25,765 bases of DNA from Chara braunii (GCA_003427395.1 BFEA01000367.1:515496-541260); one strand, 5' to 3'. Counted from the stretch's first letter, positions 1 to 9,892 are shown. Notes: generated by a model not told the origin, from the sequence alone. Numbers and translations are program-made.

Positions 1-858
1 GACTAGGGCTGTGGACGGTTCATCGTGTGGTATTGGTTACCTTCGGGCTCAACTTTCGGGGGGCATGGGTTCCAGGTGGGATTTGATCGGGGATTACGCT
101 GGGGGGAGGGTTGGTTGGACATTATCCCTACTGGAGGGTTGGGGCCCTGCGGTAGTGGATGTCTAAGGGGTCCTCTAGGTTGACGTAGAGCTGGGATAGG
201 CCTTGGTGGAGGATATCATCGGGGACCGTGCATTAGAGGCTGTCTTAGGGGGTGAAGGTTGGTCTGTTACCTGCATGGAGAATACTGTCATATTAGACTA
301 GCCCAGAGTAGATCTTGGTGATGATAGAGGTTGGGGGAGCTGGGGAGCGGATGGTGGCCGTGAACCCGCTGACGACTGAAACTGGAGTTACACTGGGGGG
401 TGCTAATAGAACGCCTAGACATCCAGTTGATAAATAGAGTTATGGGCCGTGGATGGTGGCTGTAAGCATACTCAGGACGGAAATTGGAGATGCTCTAGGT
501 CCGAATAACCTCTGCAAGAATTCAAAGAATAACCAGAGGGATCTGATGATCATAAGGCTAAGATGTCTCTGAAAAAACAGGAAAAAGCTAGAGTTTGCCT
601 ATGGGACTTGTAGTGGCATGCTTACCCCTAGCGCTCGAAGTGCCCGGTACGACGTGGCTCGTTCGATAGTGCTTCAATCAGGGATAGGGAGGGAGTGGGA
701 ACCTGCTTAGCCCTAATGCTTATAACCGCTGTCCGGTCAAAGATCACCAGAATGGGTGATGATCCTGGGTATACTCAGGTAGGACCTTGGGAGTAGGGGT
801 GCGCTGGGGAGTGATGATGAGTAAGGGTGGGAGGGTGTCCCATAGGGGACCGGTTAGG
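1..858. other. Uncharacterised intergenic sequence
   Basis: I see no recognisable coding region, RNA gene or element terminus here. The sequence is moderately G-rich on the + strand and has only short, unconvincing open frames. It could be old transposon remains. Confidence 0.4.
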
Positions 859-984
859 CAATACATCGGGATGATCAAATGGTCAGGTGCTGACGGGCCT
901 GTCATATGCCTAGTAGCCAGCCAATACATCGGGATGATCAAATGCTCAGGTGCTGACGGGCCTGTCATATGCCTAGTAGCCAGC
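859..984. repeat. 63-bp tandem duplication (2 units)
   Basis: Two head-to-tail units, 859-921 and 922-984, differ at one position (G882 versus C945). Each unit contains GTCAGGTGCTGAC or its variant, where GTCAG and CTGAC can pair, and a CATATG. The unit is 21 codons long, so an open frame survives through it, but the encoded sequence looks like translated non-coding DNA. The near identity suggests a recent event such as replication slippage. Confidence 0.9.
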
Positions 985-1063
985 CTCTACAACAACCTGG
1001 ACTTCAGAGGGAAACAAAATAAAAAGGGAAAAAATAAAAATAAAAATGGGTGAATTCATCGAT

Positions 1064-1250
1064 GGTCGTTGGCTCAGTGGTTAGAGCACCGGTTCGAAAT
1101 GCGCATTGTGGTATGGGGTTGTGGGTTCAAGACTCCGTTGCCTCGTGCACGTACACCGGAAGCGCTTTCATAATGTACATGCCATTCACACACACACCTT
1201 GGGACGGCGCATGGTAAGATTTATACAGACACTGCTTGCGCACTGCCCAA
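1064..1250 (+). mobile_element. tRNA-derived SINE (degenerate head)
   Basis: TGGCTCAGTGGTTAGAGCA at about 1070-1088 matches a tRNA D-arm / pol III A box. GGTTCAAGACTCC at about 1124-1136 is a B box with one extra base. The A-to-B spacing is about that of a tRNA. The 5' and 3' acceptor strands do not pair, and there is no clean anticodon stem, so this is unlikely to be a working tRNA gene. Downstream sequence with a short CA run (about 1186-1197) may be the SINE body; I cannot place its 3' end. The alternative is a decayed tRNA pseudogene. Confidence 0.6.
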
Positions 1251-1359
1251 GGGGGCTAGGTCCATGGTTGTAGTATGTTGAATACAGCGATAGGGAGGGC
1301 TGCTTGAGTGCTTGGTCTTAGGGGGTCTGAGGATCAGGGACTTATCTTGGCTCCACCAT

Positions 1360-1391
1360 GGGTCGGGGGCCGGGGGTTGGGGGGGGGAGGG
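1360..1391 (+). other. G-quadruplex-type G-run cluster
   Basis: Four G-runs (GGG, GGGGG, GGGGG and a run of nine) plus a final GGG are separated by 1-2 nt. This fits the intramolecular G4 pattern on the + strand. No function can be assigned from position; it lies about 110 bp upstream of module R copy 1. Confidence 0.7.
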
Positions 1392-1499
1392 CGATAGGTT
1401 AGGGTAGATTAAAAGAGGAGGATTTACTGCCTAGACTGTCGATAACCAAAAAGGCAGTTCGTTGCCTATAGAGTCTACGGGATAAGGCACAAATGGGGA

Positions 1500-3215
1500 A
1501 TGACTGCATTGAGTGTTTGAGAGTCTCTTCTATCTTTCTAACTCTCATATCATCTTTCATTTGTGAGGCTTCTGAGAGGAGGACAGTTAGCAGGATCCTA
1601 TCCTGACTATACTGTATTTTGATATTTTCCTGTGAGACCTCAAAAAGTTATAAAAACCCACGTGATTGCGAAAGCTCTACATGAGCTCAGGCGAGGTTCT
1701 GGAGGTAGGGAACTTTTAGGTAGGTCGATGCGATCTCATTGCGTTCCCGTAAACCGCTATTTGTACTACCTTTTGTTTATTTCTGTTCCGTTTTTCAAAG
1801 AAGGTTATTATGTCTTTTCAACATCAATTTTCCTCTCTTCATCTTGATTGTTTTCTCCCGGAAGGAATTCTGATTTTTTTTTTTTGTATTTTTTTTTTTA
1901 CGTTTGTTCAGAATTTTAACGGAATAAAGGGAATTTACTATATGTATTTTAATTCATTTGCCTGAATGGGAAATACATGATGATTGTTTGCGATAATCTA
2001 GTTTATGGTCTAGACATTATATCATTACAACTCGTCCAGGTGCATTGTTATCTTAGGCTTATAAAAGATGGGTTGAGTCTAGTGCAGACTCCTAGTCGTT
2101 TGCCTAAATTTAGTTTTTGAAAGGCCAAGCAACGTTTATTGTGAATGTCATATTTCGATGTTTTCACATATTTTAAGAAAGCCTAAGCATTCTGTTAGTA
2201 TGAATGACTCGGGAGTGTGCTCCTTTTGGTTTTTGTAGGGTTGCGTAGCGCACATTGTGAACCTCACAATTGCATGATTTCATTGTTTTTGTTCTGACGG
2301 CCTGAGCATTGTGTCATTGCGACTAGCTCATGTGCACATTTTTTTACCTGTTTTTCGAAAGGTTGGACTTGTCTCAAGGCGAGACAATCTAGTTGTGTGT
2401 TTCGATCATTTGTCAGTGTTTGAGTGAGAACAATTTTGAGGCAGAATCGATTAAAATAGATACAACTTACTTATTAAGGAATGAGTTTATACAAGTTCAT
2501 GCAAAGAGAAATTTTGTTAACGTACATTTGTTTTCCTTTGTCCGGTTTACTTTATGCCTTATTCTTGCATCTTGTTTTATGCTCATCTGTTTTGCATTTC
2601 GCTTTGGTAGGTTAGTCTGTTAGTGATCGCTTTGTGCTTGAGCGATAGGAAGGTAATTGTTTATTTCTATTATCGCATTTGTCTTTTTCACGCGTGCACT
2701 GCTTTGAGTACGGTTTTGACGAGCTTCTGAGCTCACTAAACATTCTGAGAGTTTTCTTCTCATGGGTAGATGTTGCCAAAATCTTTACTGAAACTGCAGA
2801 GTTTGTCAAAATCATTGGAAAGCCTTTTGGGTTAGAGTTAGTTTGAGTTTTGTATTTAGTAGAAATTTTAAGAGTCTTCCTTTCTAACGAATGTGCTATC
2901 GAAATTTATATTCAAAAATCAAAGAGTTAATTTATTTTCATATGGTATTCTTGCCGCATCGGAGGTTGTTTCTCCTGATCTGGGTTAGTGAATATTTCAG
3001 GAGCTCAATTTTTTGTTAGTTTGATATTATTACTGGATAATACCACTATGTAGTCCGGAGTGGGATACTAAGTTAACCTCCGTTAACTAGACAAGTGGAG
3101 CTTGCGTTTAACTTTTGTGACAGAGATCACGGCTGCGTATGAGTATGTTCATATGTTTTTGTACTTCATCTTTTGTTACCGGTTAGTAGCAGGTCGGTTT
3201 GCTACTCATCCTTCA
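1500..3215 (+). repeat. Module R, copy 1 (oldest, diverged)
   Basis: This stretch is homologous in order, by eye, to 12360-14870. It has a pyrimidine-rich start, and a block around 1675-1722 with GGTTCTGGAGG then AGGGAACTT, as at 12540-12588. A series of hairpin units with about 60-bp spacing follows. Then comes a TATA-like segment (TGTATTTA near 2851), a GAAATTT motif near 2899 followed by AAGAGTTA, and finally GCAGGTCGGTT near 3190. No protein is recognisable. It is either the regulatory/UTR part of a retroelement or a non-autonomous repeat of its own. Divergence is high, so the borders are approximate. Confidence 0.6.
2071..2395 (+). repeat. Degenerate hairpin array in module R copy 1
   Basis: About six units are spaced roughly 50-65 bp apart. 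Perfect stems include GAGTCT/AGACTC (2075-2091), ATTGTGA/TCACAAT (2254-2270) and TTGTCTC/GAGACAA (2369-2387). Units begin with GGTT, GCC or GGCC and end with CTAGT-like sequence, as in the better preserved array at 12830-14078. The stem sequences differ entirely from that array, yet the units still fold. Confidence 0.55.
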
Positions 3216-3784
3216 CTCTCCTACGTGTGTGAACACTATAGGAGAATGTCATTCCTTATGACGGTACTGTGATTGAAACTCTTCCTTGAATGAGCTACGC
3301 ACGAACTGGGTGAATGGTGTAATTTGGGTGGTGTTATTGTTGATAGAGTGTTAGGAAGGGATGTGTGAGACTATATGCGGTGACAAAGGGGTTGACCATG
3401 TTAGTGCATGGAACGCGGTTTGGTTGAATGTGTGTGTTCAAATATGTATTTCGGAGCTTGATCTTGTCTTTCATGCTAGGATAGATGGATGCTTGTGAAT
3501 GGATGATTAAGCCTCACGAGGGATTGTGAGAGATAGTTTCCTCTGGTTCCCACACAAACCTCTTTTTTTCTCTCGAGTATATTTAGTGTATATGTGTGCC
3601 CATATTTTTTATCTATTGAGTAAGGTTGATTAACGCGAGGCACGAGTCAATCGTCGTTCCAGACTGACCCGTAGCTTAAGCAAGGTGGATCACTCATGAA
3701 TATTCATCTAGCCTAGCACCCTCACGGGGATTAGGCGCGACAATATGGATAATTGTTAACATATAGGCTACTAGAGTGGCCCAA
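3216..3784. other. Uncharacterised sequence
   Basis: No gene or clear element was seen. AT-rich and GC-rich patches alternate and a few short inverted repeats occur. It could be the worn downstream part of module R or its insertion target. Confidence 0.35.
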
Positions 3785-4040
3785 GTCCACTTGCCCGACC
3801 GGGTCAAAAATAAATAAAAAAATAAAAGGTTTTTTATTTAAATATTTATTTCAAATTTGGTAAAGAATTTTGATGTCACCCTGAGGCAAAAGTTGTTCAG
3901 GGTATTTTTCTGCATAACATAGTTTTTTTTCGGATTTGTTTTATTTTTTATTTTTTTTGCCAAGACCTTCCATAGTCCTTGCACGGTCGGACAGTCTGAG
4001 AAAATAGGGTGACCCGGGTGGCCCTGCTGGTAGCCCAGGT
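3785..4040 (-). mobile_element. GC-head / A-rich element E0
   Basis: Read on the - strand, the element starts with a GC-rich head whose end is CCTGGGCTACC (4029-4039). It passes through GGC and an A-rich tract, and contains ACAAATCCG followed by an A-run (3923-3942 on +). The same ACAAATCC block in an A-tract occurs in element E3. The left side carries CGACCGGGTC just before an A-rich stretch, so GC-rich sequence may be present at both ends. No coding capacity. Ends are approximate. Confidence 0.45.
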
Positions 4041-4648
4041 TAACATTGACTGCTTGTTTATTTACCTTGTCGGATGTTAGGTCCTAGGCCGGATTCAAGG
4101 TCCTTGTCCAGCACAGCGGGTCGCCCCCGATGTGAAGGATATTCAGTCCTCGTCAACCACTACGATCTATCCGAAGGCTGGAATGGACACGGAGACTGAA
4201 CGAGTTGTCCTTTAACCGTTTGATGTTACTGGCTAAACCTCCGGTGACATGTCTCAGTCAATATAAGAGTGTCATGCACAACTCTGAAACCTAAGGAGAC
4301 TCACATAATTATGGATATCGTATGAAACATCGTCATGATGGTTAATTGTGTGACCATGCGTGTTTAAGCTTTATGGCCTCGCTCACACTTTTGTCCTTTC
4401 TGTACATTTTCTCGTGTGATACAAGGTATGAGTCAGAATATTTATGGAAGGATTAGATGCATGTGGGTGATCGAAGTCAATAATGTTTTTGACTTTGTAC
4501 GTATGGTAAAGTGTGGGTGTCCAAGTTAACCGGGCACATGACAACAAGTTAGTAAGCTTTCACCGAGTGAAGGGTCTGGTTCTGTGTAGATGGTTTTATA
4601 GCCTCTATTTTTTTTCCAAGGAGAAGTTCTGATCTTGGTGCGCAAATC
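4041..4648. other. Uncharacterised sequence
   Basis: No supportable gene, RNA or repeat was seen in this stretch. Confidence 0.35.
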
Positions 4649-5298
4649 TTTTTTTTTTTTTTTAATGGCTGGGAACTGGGTCCATAAGAGTTTGTTGATA
4701 ATGCTACTGGAGTAAGTTACTGATGATAATGTTAATGGGGAAGTTATGTATGATGATGACGCAACAATGTCTCTTCACCTTTCTTGGGGGCACCATAATT
4801 TTAGATCTACCTAGCACAAGCTCATCCTTGAGAAATAATCTCACTATATCAAATAAAACATAAGCACAAACAAAACCTCACCATATCAGATTGAACAGAT
4901 CAATTTATTCATACTCATACCATGATGTGGGCACCATACTAAGACTTGAAAGGGGGAAGAGATTTGGGAAACCGATAGCCGACCTTAAAGGAATTGGAGG
5001 GCCAACACCAGTCCACTCATTGAAGACCAATCGATAGTTCCTACTAAGTTTTTCCTAGTCTTCCGCTCGTCCCCTGTCCCACTACACCTTTTCCACTTTT
5101 TCACCCTAGAATCCCCCCAAACCAGCAACAATTAAAATGTTGGATATTTTGAAAATGTTATGCTGTTGTTATGAGATGTTGTATTTCATCCTTGGTTTTA
5201 TCTTATTTAAACCACCAGTACATGACCCCAGGCAACTAGAGAACCTATTTTGAGCCTCTCCAAAAATTTAGAGGGCCAAGCGCCATAGATGAAGTGAA
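4649..5298 (-). mobile_element. Probable 3' UTR and poly-A tail of the LINE
   Basis: A run of 15 T (4649-4663) on + is a 15-A run on the strand of the LINE coding remnant, placed 635 bp beyond its last stop. That suits a LINE 3' end, but I found no target-site duplication, so the link is tentative. Nothing else is recognisable between them. Confidence 0.4.
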
Positions 5299-6470
5299 TC
5301 AGCGGTGGGTGGCCTCCGAAAGGAACCCGAGGTCGATAGATGGCATGTATGATGCTTTAAGAGAGATCTTTGTTTGTATTTGATGCATAATCGTATTTAT
5401 AAAGTTCGGGTCATCCAAGCATGTCCCTTTCATCTCATGGGTACACCTCCTTAACCATATTACCCATAAAACTGCTCTTCTTCCTATTGTGAATAAATGT
5501 ACAGTAAAATCATCTATCTGATTCGGACTCAGTGTTTCCAATAGAAGCGTTTTCCAATCCCAAGGTCAGGGAGGGGTGGTCCCTAACTGACTCCGTATCC
5601 TATCCCATTGGCGTCATAGCCACACTGCCCATAGACATTGTAAAAAAATATGTTTTGTAGTTTGTAGGATGAGCCTTGATGAGAAGGTATATTTACAGAA
5701 TTTGCACCAGGGAAAGGCTATACCTCTCTGCTCAAGTGTTGATCTATCTATAATCCAATCATTGGTTGAGAAACATTTGTGGTCTATTTACCATTGTAAG
5801 GATGTCGCCTTAGCTGGTCTGGTCTTGATAGTATGAAACCACTTGATCGATCTTATTCCTTTTTTACTCACACTACTCGCATTCAGTGGTTTCATCTACC
5901 TAGATTCGACTTTGTCCTTGATATTGATTTTCATATTGAGTATCATATACATTGACTTAATCGTCCATGTGTGAAGAAATCTAGTATAAGATCCCTTCCC
6001 CATTGAACTAGACCACCGCCAAGTGGCAGGGTCTATTCCCAAATCAGAGATATGTGTGTCTAGTTTGAAGGTCTTCCATATTTTCTTAGTGTTTAATATC
6101 TTTATCATAAAGACTTGGTCCACCTTAAACCTCTTGATACATTTTGTTTTCGCAAGTGTAATTGTTCCTTCTGACACCTAGATCAAAAATGTCCACTATA
6201 ATTTTTTTCTTATCAACCACTCCATAATGTTTTTTTCAGGTAATCCCTGATTGCCAACCAATCACTGGAGTGTAATTTTGTGCCTTTCCTCATTATTCGG
6301 AGCCATTCTAATTGGATTAGGTCAATTATCTTCTCCGATACTTCCTTTTGGTGATCTCAATAGTTAAGTCATTCTCTTCATTCTATTGGGAAAATTTGGT
6401 CCTTGGTATTTTGATTCCATATATCCTTAACACGTGTAACCCCGTTCTTTATCCATCCACATAACCCTGA
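5299..6470 (-). pseudogene. LINE ORF2 C-terminus with RT zinc-binding (zf-RVT) domain, decayed
   Basis: One reading frame runs from 6177 down to 5299 on the - strand, interrupted by about four stop codons. It shows the C-terminal zinc-binding region of plant-type LINE polymerases. The order is: DLGIDPATWRW; then RPAKATSLQW with a later RRG-type turn (EQRGIAF); the zinc pair C-x2-C (WCKFC, about 5695-5708); THIFLQC supplying H and C (about 5635-5652); and a final RRAVLWVIWLRRC helix. Upstream, in other frames up to about 6470, GLCGWIKNGVTRVKDIW matches the conserved segment that precedes this domain in such LINEs. RT and endonuclease parts are absent, so the copy is 5'-truncated or eroded. Some stops sit where a Trp or Arg codon is expected, which fits point decay. 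Domain identity is confident; the LINE clade is not resolved. Confidence 0.75.
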
Positions 6471-6496
6471 GAGTCCCTGATGAAAATGTTATTAAA

Positions 6497-6560
6497 CCAC
6501 AACTCCGCCTGACATCGAAAATTAGGCGGGAATGGTAGTACAGGTCCATAGGGTTATCGA
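6497..6560 (+). repeat. Terminal-type repeat X, left copy
   Basis: CCACAACTCCGCCTGAC at 6497-6513 matches 19438-19454 at 15 of 17 positions, same orientation in the window. Weaker similarity continues through ATAGGGTTATCGA...CAGGC to about 6560. Relative to the flanking retroelement the two copies point in opposite directions, as terminal inverted repeats of an older DNA element would. Confidence 0.5.
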
Positions 6561-6724
6561 CAGGCTGTAGCATAGTGTAGAGAACCGACAAAGCAATGAA
6601 AATTTAAAAATAAAAAATGTATCTAATTACCATAACGACTGGTTTTGCACTTGAAACAATTTTTTTTTTCTAAATATATTTTCTTGAAAATTTCACGACG
6701 AAATCTATGGACCCTTTGATTTTC

Positions 6725-6855
6725 AGATTTTTTTACGTATTCTTCTAAGTGTGAAAAATCGCTGAAATTGGGCTACTTTTTTCTTGGTCCACACGTCATA
6801 AAGTGGCAAAAATGAAAAAGGAGACGAATCAGTGTGACATTTAGTTCAAGGTCTA
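6725..6855 (+). repeat. Diverged repeat Y, left copy
   Basis: This segment aligns, at roughly two thirds identity by eye, with the reverse complement of about 19690-19815. The best preserved core is GGTCCACACGTCATAAAGTG followed by GCAAAAATGA. Coding capacity is nil. Confidence 0.5.
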
Positions 6856-6875
6856 CACTGTACTCCATACTTTTT

Positions 6876-7397
6876 CGGGCCTTTTGAATCTTCTGGTGGG
6901 CTATGGGCCTTGAACCCCTGCTCTGAAGTGTAGAGGAATCAGGCCCGCCGAACCGGATTTCCGGACTGTGTTACTTGAATGCCTCGCTTTGTCGTTCCGG
7001 AGACTTCCAAAAGTGTTAGGATTTTTTTGGGCTTTGACCCTCGTGTGTGTGGGTAACTAATAGAAGCATCCAATAAGAATAATGATTGCGCCGTTGTTAT
7101 TATTTTTGGGTCCAACGCCGTTGGACGGGCTATCTCTCCGGAACACTCCGGAGATGGTGGCAGGTTAGATGACGGAGGTAGGAGTGATGGATGAACGGGT
7201 TATGTGACGAGATGTAGTAAGGTGGATTCCCCCTGAGGAGGCCGTGTGGCAACGACTGATACCGGTCGGGGTGCCTACCCACCGTCGTTGTGCAATCATG
7301 TTTTGTACATTGTTGTACATGTGACGAACTGGGCTCGGACTTTGTCTATTTGAATTTTGTCTGCTTGCTAAGTCTCACACCTATCTCAGTCACTACT
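6876..7397 (+). repeat. Repeat Z, left copy (LTR-like)
   Basis: About 522 bp match the reverse complement of 19836-20358 with few indels, roughly 85% identity by eye. Well preserved blocks include the stretch around GGATTTCCGGA (6955), CCTCGTGTGTGTGGGTAACT (7039) and CTATCTCAGTCACTACT near the end. An open frame in the other copy is broken by indels here, so Z looks non-coding. It lies 298 bp upstream of the gag-like start at 7695. The second Z lies downstream of the second gene half, in the same orientation relative to the gene. That arrangement is expected of LTRs or Penelope-type pseudo-LTRs. Confidence 0.8.
6906..6916 (-). promoter_or_regulatory. B-box-like / tRNA 3'-end-like motif in Z
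   Basis: On the - strand this reads GGTTCAAGGCC, a match to the pol III B box (GGTTCRANNCC), followed shortly by ...CCCACCA. The other Z copy has GGTTCGAGACC at the same place. Both variants still fit the consensus. It may be a tRNA-like remnant, or coincidence. Confidence 0.4.
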
Positions 7398-7694
7398 GAA
7401 GGTGTATCTGAACCAGGTTGAACAAGGTCACCAAGCGAGTATGAACGTACTAAGTGTTGTTGATGTAACGTTTTTTGTTGACGTCATTACCTAGAGTTGC
7501 TACCGGTCGCATGAGACCGATTGCGAAGACTATTTCAAGGTTGTTAACCGAAAGTAAGTTGGGTAAGTCGTGAAGGTCGTTCGACTATCGGATGACCTTG
7601 TAGACGAAGGACGTGGGGGGTTTGTTGATCCTGGAGCTTGATGGCGTTACGCTGAAGCTTTCTTGCATGTCCTGAGCATTAGTCGAAAGTAACG

Positions 7695-8192
7695 ATGTCA
7701 GGAGGAGGCTATCGTGGATATGGTCGAGATAAAGACCGGGATCCGTACACGGACAACAAACGAGAGTTTGGATTGGAAGATAATCTTGAGACGACCAGCA
7801 AAATGCATGCCGATCGGTAGAGGGAGATTGATCGTGGCCCTTGCTACGAGAGGAGTCACGACTATAGAGAGCAACCTAGGAGGTCAGGCCCAGTCTGCTT
7901 TGAATGTTGAGAACCTGGACACTACTGAAATCAATGCCCAAGGTTGTCGGGGGAGAGTAGCTTGAGGACGGGGATGTTACGAGGGCGATCGTTGTCTCCA
8001 TTATATCACCAGTCGTCGGCCCACGAAAGGTGATCCACGTCAGAAGACCCAGTGGTGAGGCAGCAACTGGAGGAGTTGGCAAGCTCGATCGCAAGCATGA
8101 GAGAGCGGTTTGCTAAAGAGAACGAAATAAAAGTTGAAAAGGCAAAGCGTAAGCAAGAGAAAAGGAGAAAGAAGAACGAGGAAAGGAGGAGT
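7695..8192 (+). pseudogene. Gag-like ORF, 5' half: CCHC zinc knuckle plus coiled coil (broken)
   Basis: From the ATG at 7695 a single frame continues to 8192 and beyond, interrupted by four stops: TAG 7818, TGA 7908, TGA 7926 and TGA 8031. The N-terminus is Gly/Arg/Tyr/Asp-rich (MSGGGYRGYGRDKDRD). A CCHC zinc knuckle follows at 7896-7937: Cys-Phe-Glu-Cys, then Pro-Gly-His, then Cys, with spacing CX2CX4HX4C. Two of the TGA stops fall inside it. From 8052 a charged helical segment (QQLEELASSIASMRER, then Lys/Glu/Arg-rich) looks like a coiled coil. Such knuckle-plus-coil regions bind nucleic acid and self-associate in retroelement ORF1/Gag proteins. The frame runs straight into the 130-bp module at 8193, where the coil character stops. 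The partner half appears to lie at 24669-22486 on the other strand. I am sure of the knuckle and of the broken state; that it belongs to the RT family is an inference. Confidence 0.75.
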
Positions 8193-8322
8193 GTTGTTGA
8201 GCGCATCGGTCCCGTAGGGGGACCCTCCCGGCCGAGTCACGCAGGATTTTGCAGGACTTCATCGCAGAGCGTTTTTAGCCGCTCCGGCCGAGTGCGCCAG
8301 CCGTACCTCTCGCGAGCCCCTA
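8193..8322. repeat. 130-bp GC-rich module, copy 1
   Basis: It aligns without gaps to 24670-24799 in the same orientation, with 7 mismatches (about 95%). GGTCCC...GGGACC (8208-8224) can pair, as can parts of CTCCCGGCCGAG and CTCCGGCCGAG. The left end abuts the coil of the gag-like gene in both copies. The right end abuts unrelated sequences, so both borders are sharp. I do not recognise it as rRNA, 5S, 7SL or any known RNA. It might be a transposon terminus or a small element. Confidence 0.85.
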
Positions 8323-8884
8323 CGACAGGACAGGGTCACGCGAGGCACCGCTTACCTCCACCTGCGGGAGCTGTCACCATCCCTTAGGTGGGCGTATCCC
8401 CGCCGAGCTACTGAACCACATGCGAATACTTTTCATATGCAATCGCAAAGGTGGCCCAGCAGAGGGCGTTTCTCGTTCGCTGTAGCATAGGGGGTACGCG
8501 CGGTCAACGCCCAAAATCGAGCCCGCACGTGAATCGACGCATTGGGGGGCTGAGGTCCCAAACGCGACTTGACGCCGGTCGACTAGGACGCATCACACAC
8601 ACCACGCGTTATACCACAACACTCGCACACATACAAAAACAAAAGACACAACAACGCAACCACAAACAACACAACAACACTCCTAGTCCCTTTAGTATCC
8701 GACCTATAACCTTTTGAACCGAGAGTTGGCTAGGCGTCGCACGTAAGACTTAGTATAAAATTGCGTGGACGTAGGGCCTCGTTATATCGATTCGCAATGC
8801 AAGAGTATGCAAGCGGTCGCAATCATGGCGTACCATATAGTACTCATACTCATGCGGTCCTCGTTAATCTCGACGGTCGCGTTT
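8323..8884. other. GC-rich stretch of unknown origin
   Basis: Composition shifts sharply to CpG-rich sequence, then to a low-complexity CA/ACAA stretch (about 8596-8690). I see no recognisable protein or RNA. It has the look of a spacer or element interior. Confidence 0.4.
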
Positions 8885-9077
8885 GACACTCAAGTGTCAG
8901 CTGACACGCGCCTTGAGGCTTAATCTCTCGACGTTGGACAACCGCCATGAGCGGTTGAAGACCACACCCTCTTCTGCACCCTGTGCAGAGGGGTTGAGTA
9001 GACAGCTCCAAGCTGTCGTGGCGGCCAGAGATCAAGGGGTTTGACTTTGACGGCTGCCACGGACTACAACGTCCAAC
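8885..9077 (+). other. Dense hairpin cluster, candidate structured RNA or foldback
   Basis: Several perfect stems lie in under 200 nt: GACACT/AGTGTC (8885-8898); the 14-bp palindrome GTGTCAGCTGACAC (8894-8907), alternative to the first; AACCGC/GCGGTT with a 5-nt loop (8940-8956); CTGCAC/GTGCAG with a 3-nt loop inside CCCT/AGGG (8967-8993); GACAGCT/AGCTGTC with a 3-nt loop (9001-9017); and CGTGGC/GCCACG (9017-9061) enclosing TCAA/TTGA (9032-9044). GTTGGAC (8933-8939) and GTCCAAC (9071-9077) close the last four arms into one multi-branch shape. I recognise no known ncRNA family. A foldback transposon end is the main alternative. Confidence 0.5.
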
Positions 9078-9247
9078 CATGCTAATTCTAAAAAACAAGA
9101 GCTAAGAAGCGATCTCTCTTTTCTCTCGATGCAGAACTTAATTAATCACTACGCACGACCTCAATGAGTTGTGCGGGCACAAGAAACATGATACAAAAAC
9201 TATGAGAAGGAAGATGATCACTCTCACAATCACGATGTGGATTCCTT

Positions 9248-9249
<2 letters not shown>
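9078..9249. other. Flank between hairpin cluster and microsatellite
   Basis: Nothing recognisable was seen. Confidence 0.3.

Positions 9250-9307
<58 letters not shown>
9250..9307. repeat. (AT)n microsatellite
   Basis: This is an uninterrupted alternating A/T run of about 58 bp. Its length is likely to be polymorphic and may be limited by assembly. Confidence 0.98.
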
Positions 9308-9309
<2 letters not shown>

Positions 9310-9544
9310 CATACGCAAAACCAAGTCTGGATTTCAATTCACAGAACATACCTGCAATCACATCAAGGATCCACATCAACAGAGCACACACTAAACGGGG
9401 TCAACTTCAACCATTCTTTGCGCTCACACCCCTCGCTTTAGCCATATAAGCCTCACTCTTTGTGCAACTCTCAAAAATAAAATAAAATCCAATACAGAAA
9501 ATAAACACTATGATAAAAATAAGAAAAAATAAAAAGAGAATAAA

Positions 9545-9892
9545 AATGAGTGAGTGTGCGAACACCTTTTCGACACCGCCATCTTTGCTGATTTTGAATC
9601 ATTTTTTGGCGTTGACAAATGCCCTGAAATTTACAGATATGTAGTTTGCATAATCAATAACTCGTTTATTTTTTTTCAAAAAATAATAAGATTTTTTAGG
9701 CTCCGAAATAAAGTGAAAAAAAAAACAAAGTAGTGAGTGGGCGAGCACGTTTTGACACCCCCATCTTTGACGATTTTTAATGTTTTTTTGGATTAGCAGA
9801 ATGGCTTCAATATGTTTAGGCGTGTAGGATACATCATAGAGAACTCGCAAAAAAAAAATCAGAAAAAAAGACTTATTTTTAGGCTCCGAAAT
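9545..9892. repeat. ~170-bp tandem duplication inside element E1
   Basis: Segments 9545-9711 and 9726-9892 align over their length. Both begin with GTGAGTG, pass through CACC(G/C)CCATCTTTG and TGATTTT/CGATTTTTAAT, and end with TTTTAGGCTCCGAAATA. Divergence is substantial, so the duplication is old. An A-rich spacer lies between the two. Confidence 0.75.

Noticed and set aside
534-580. Possible hammerhead ribozyme (CTGATGA then GAAA); also CTGATGA at about 4718 and 20828
   Set aside because: No pairing stem II between the two core boxes at 534-580, and no GAAA box at a suitable distance at the others.
1064-1150. Functional tRNA gene
   Set aside because: A and B boxes are present, but the acceptor strands do not pair, the T arm has an extra base and no clean anticodon arm forms. 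A SINE head fits better.
8193-8322. 5S rRNA, 7SL or other known ncRNA
   Set aside because: Compared from memory with plant 5S and 7SL conserved blocks; no convincing match.
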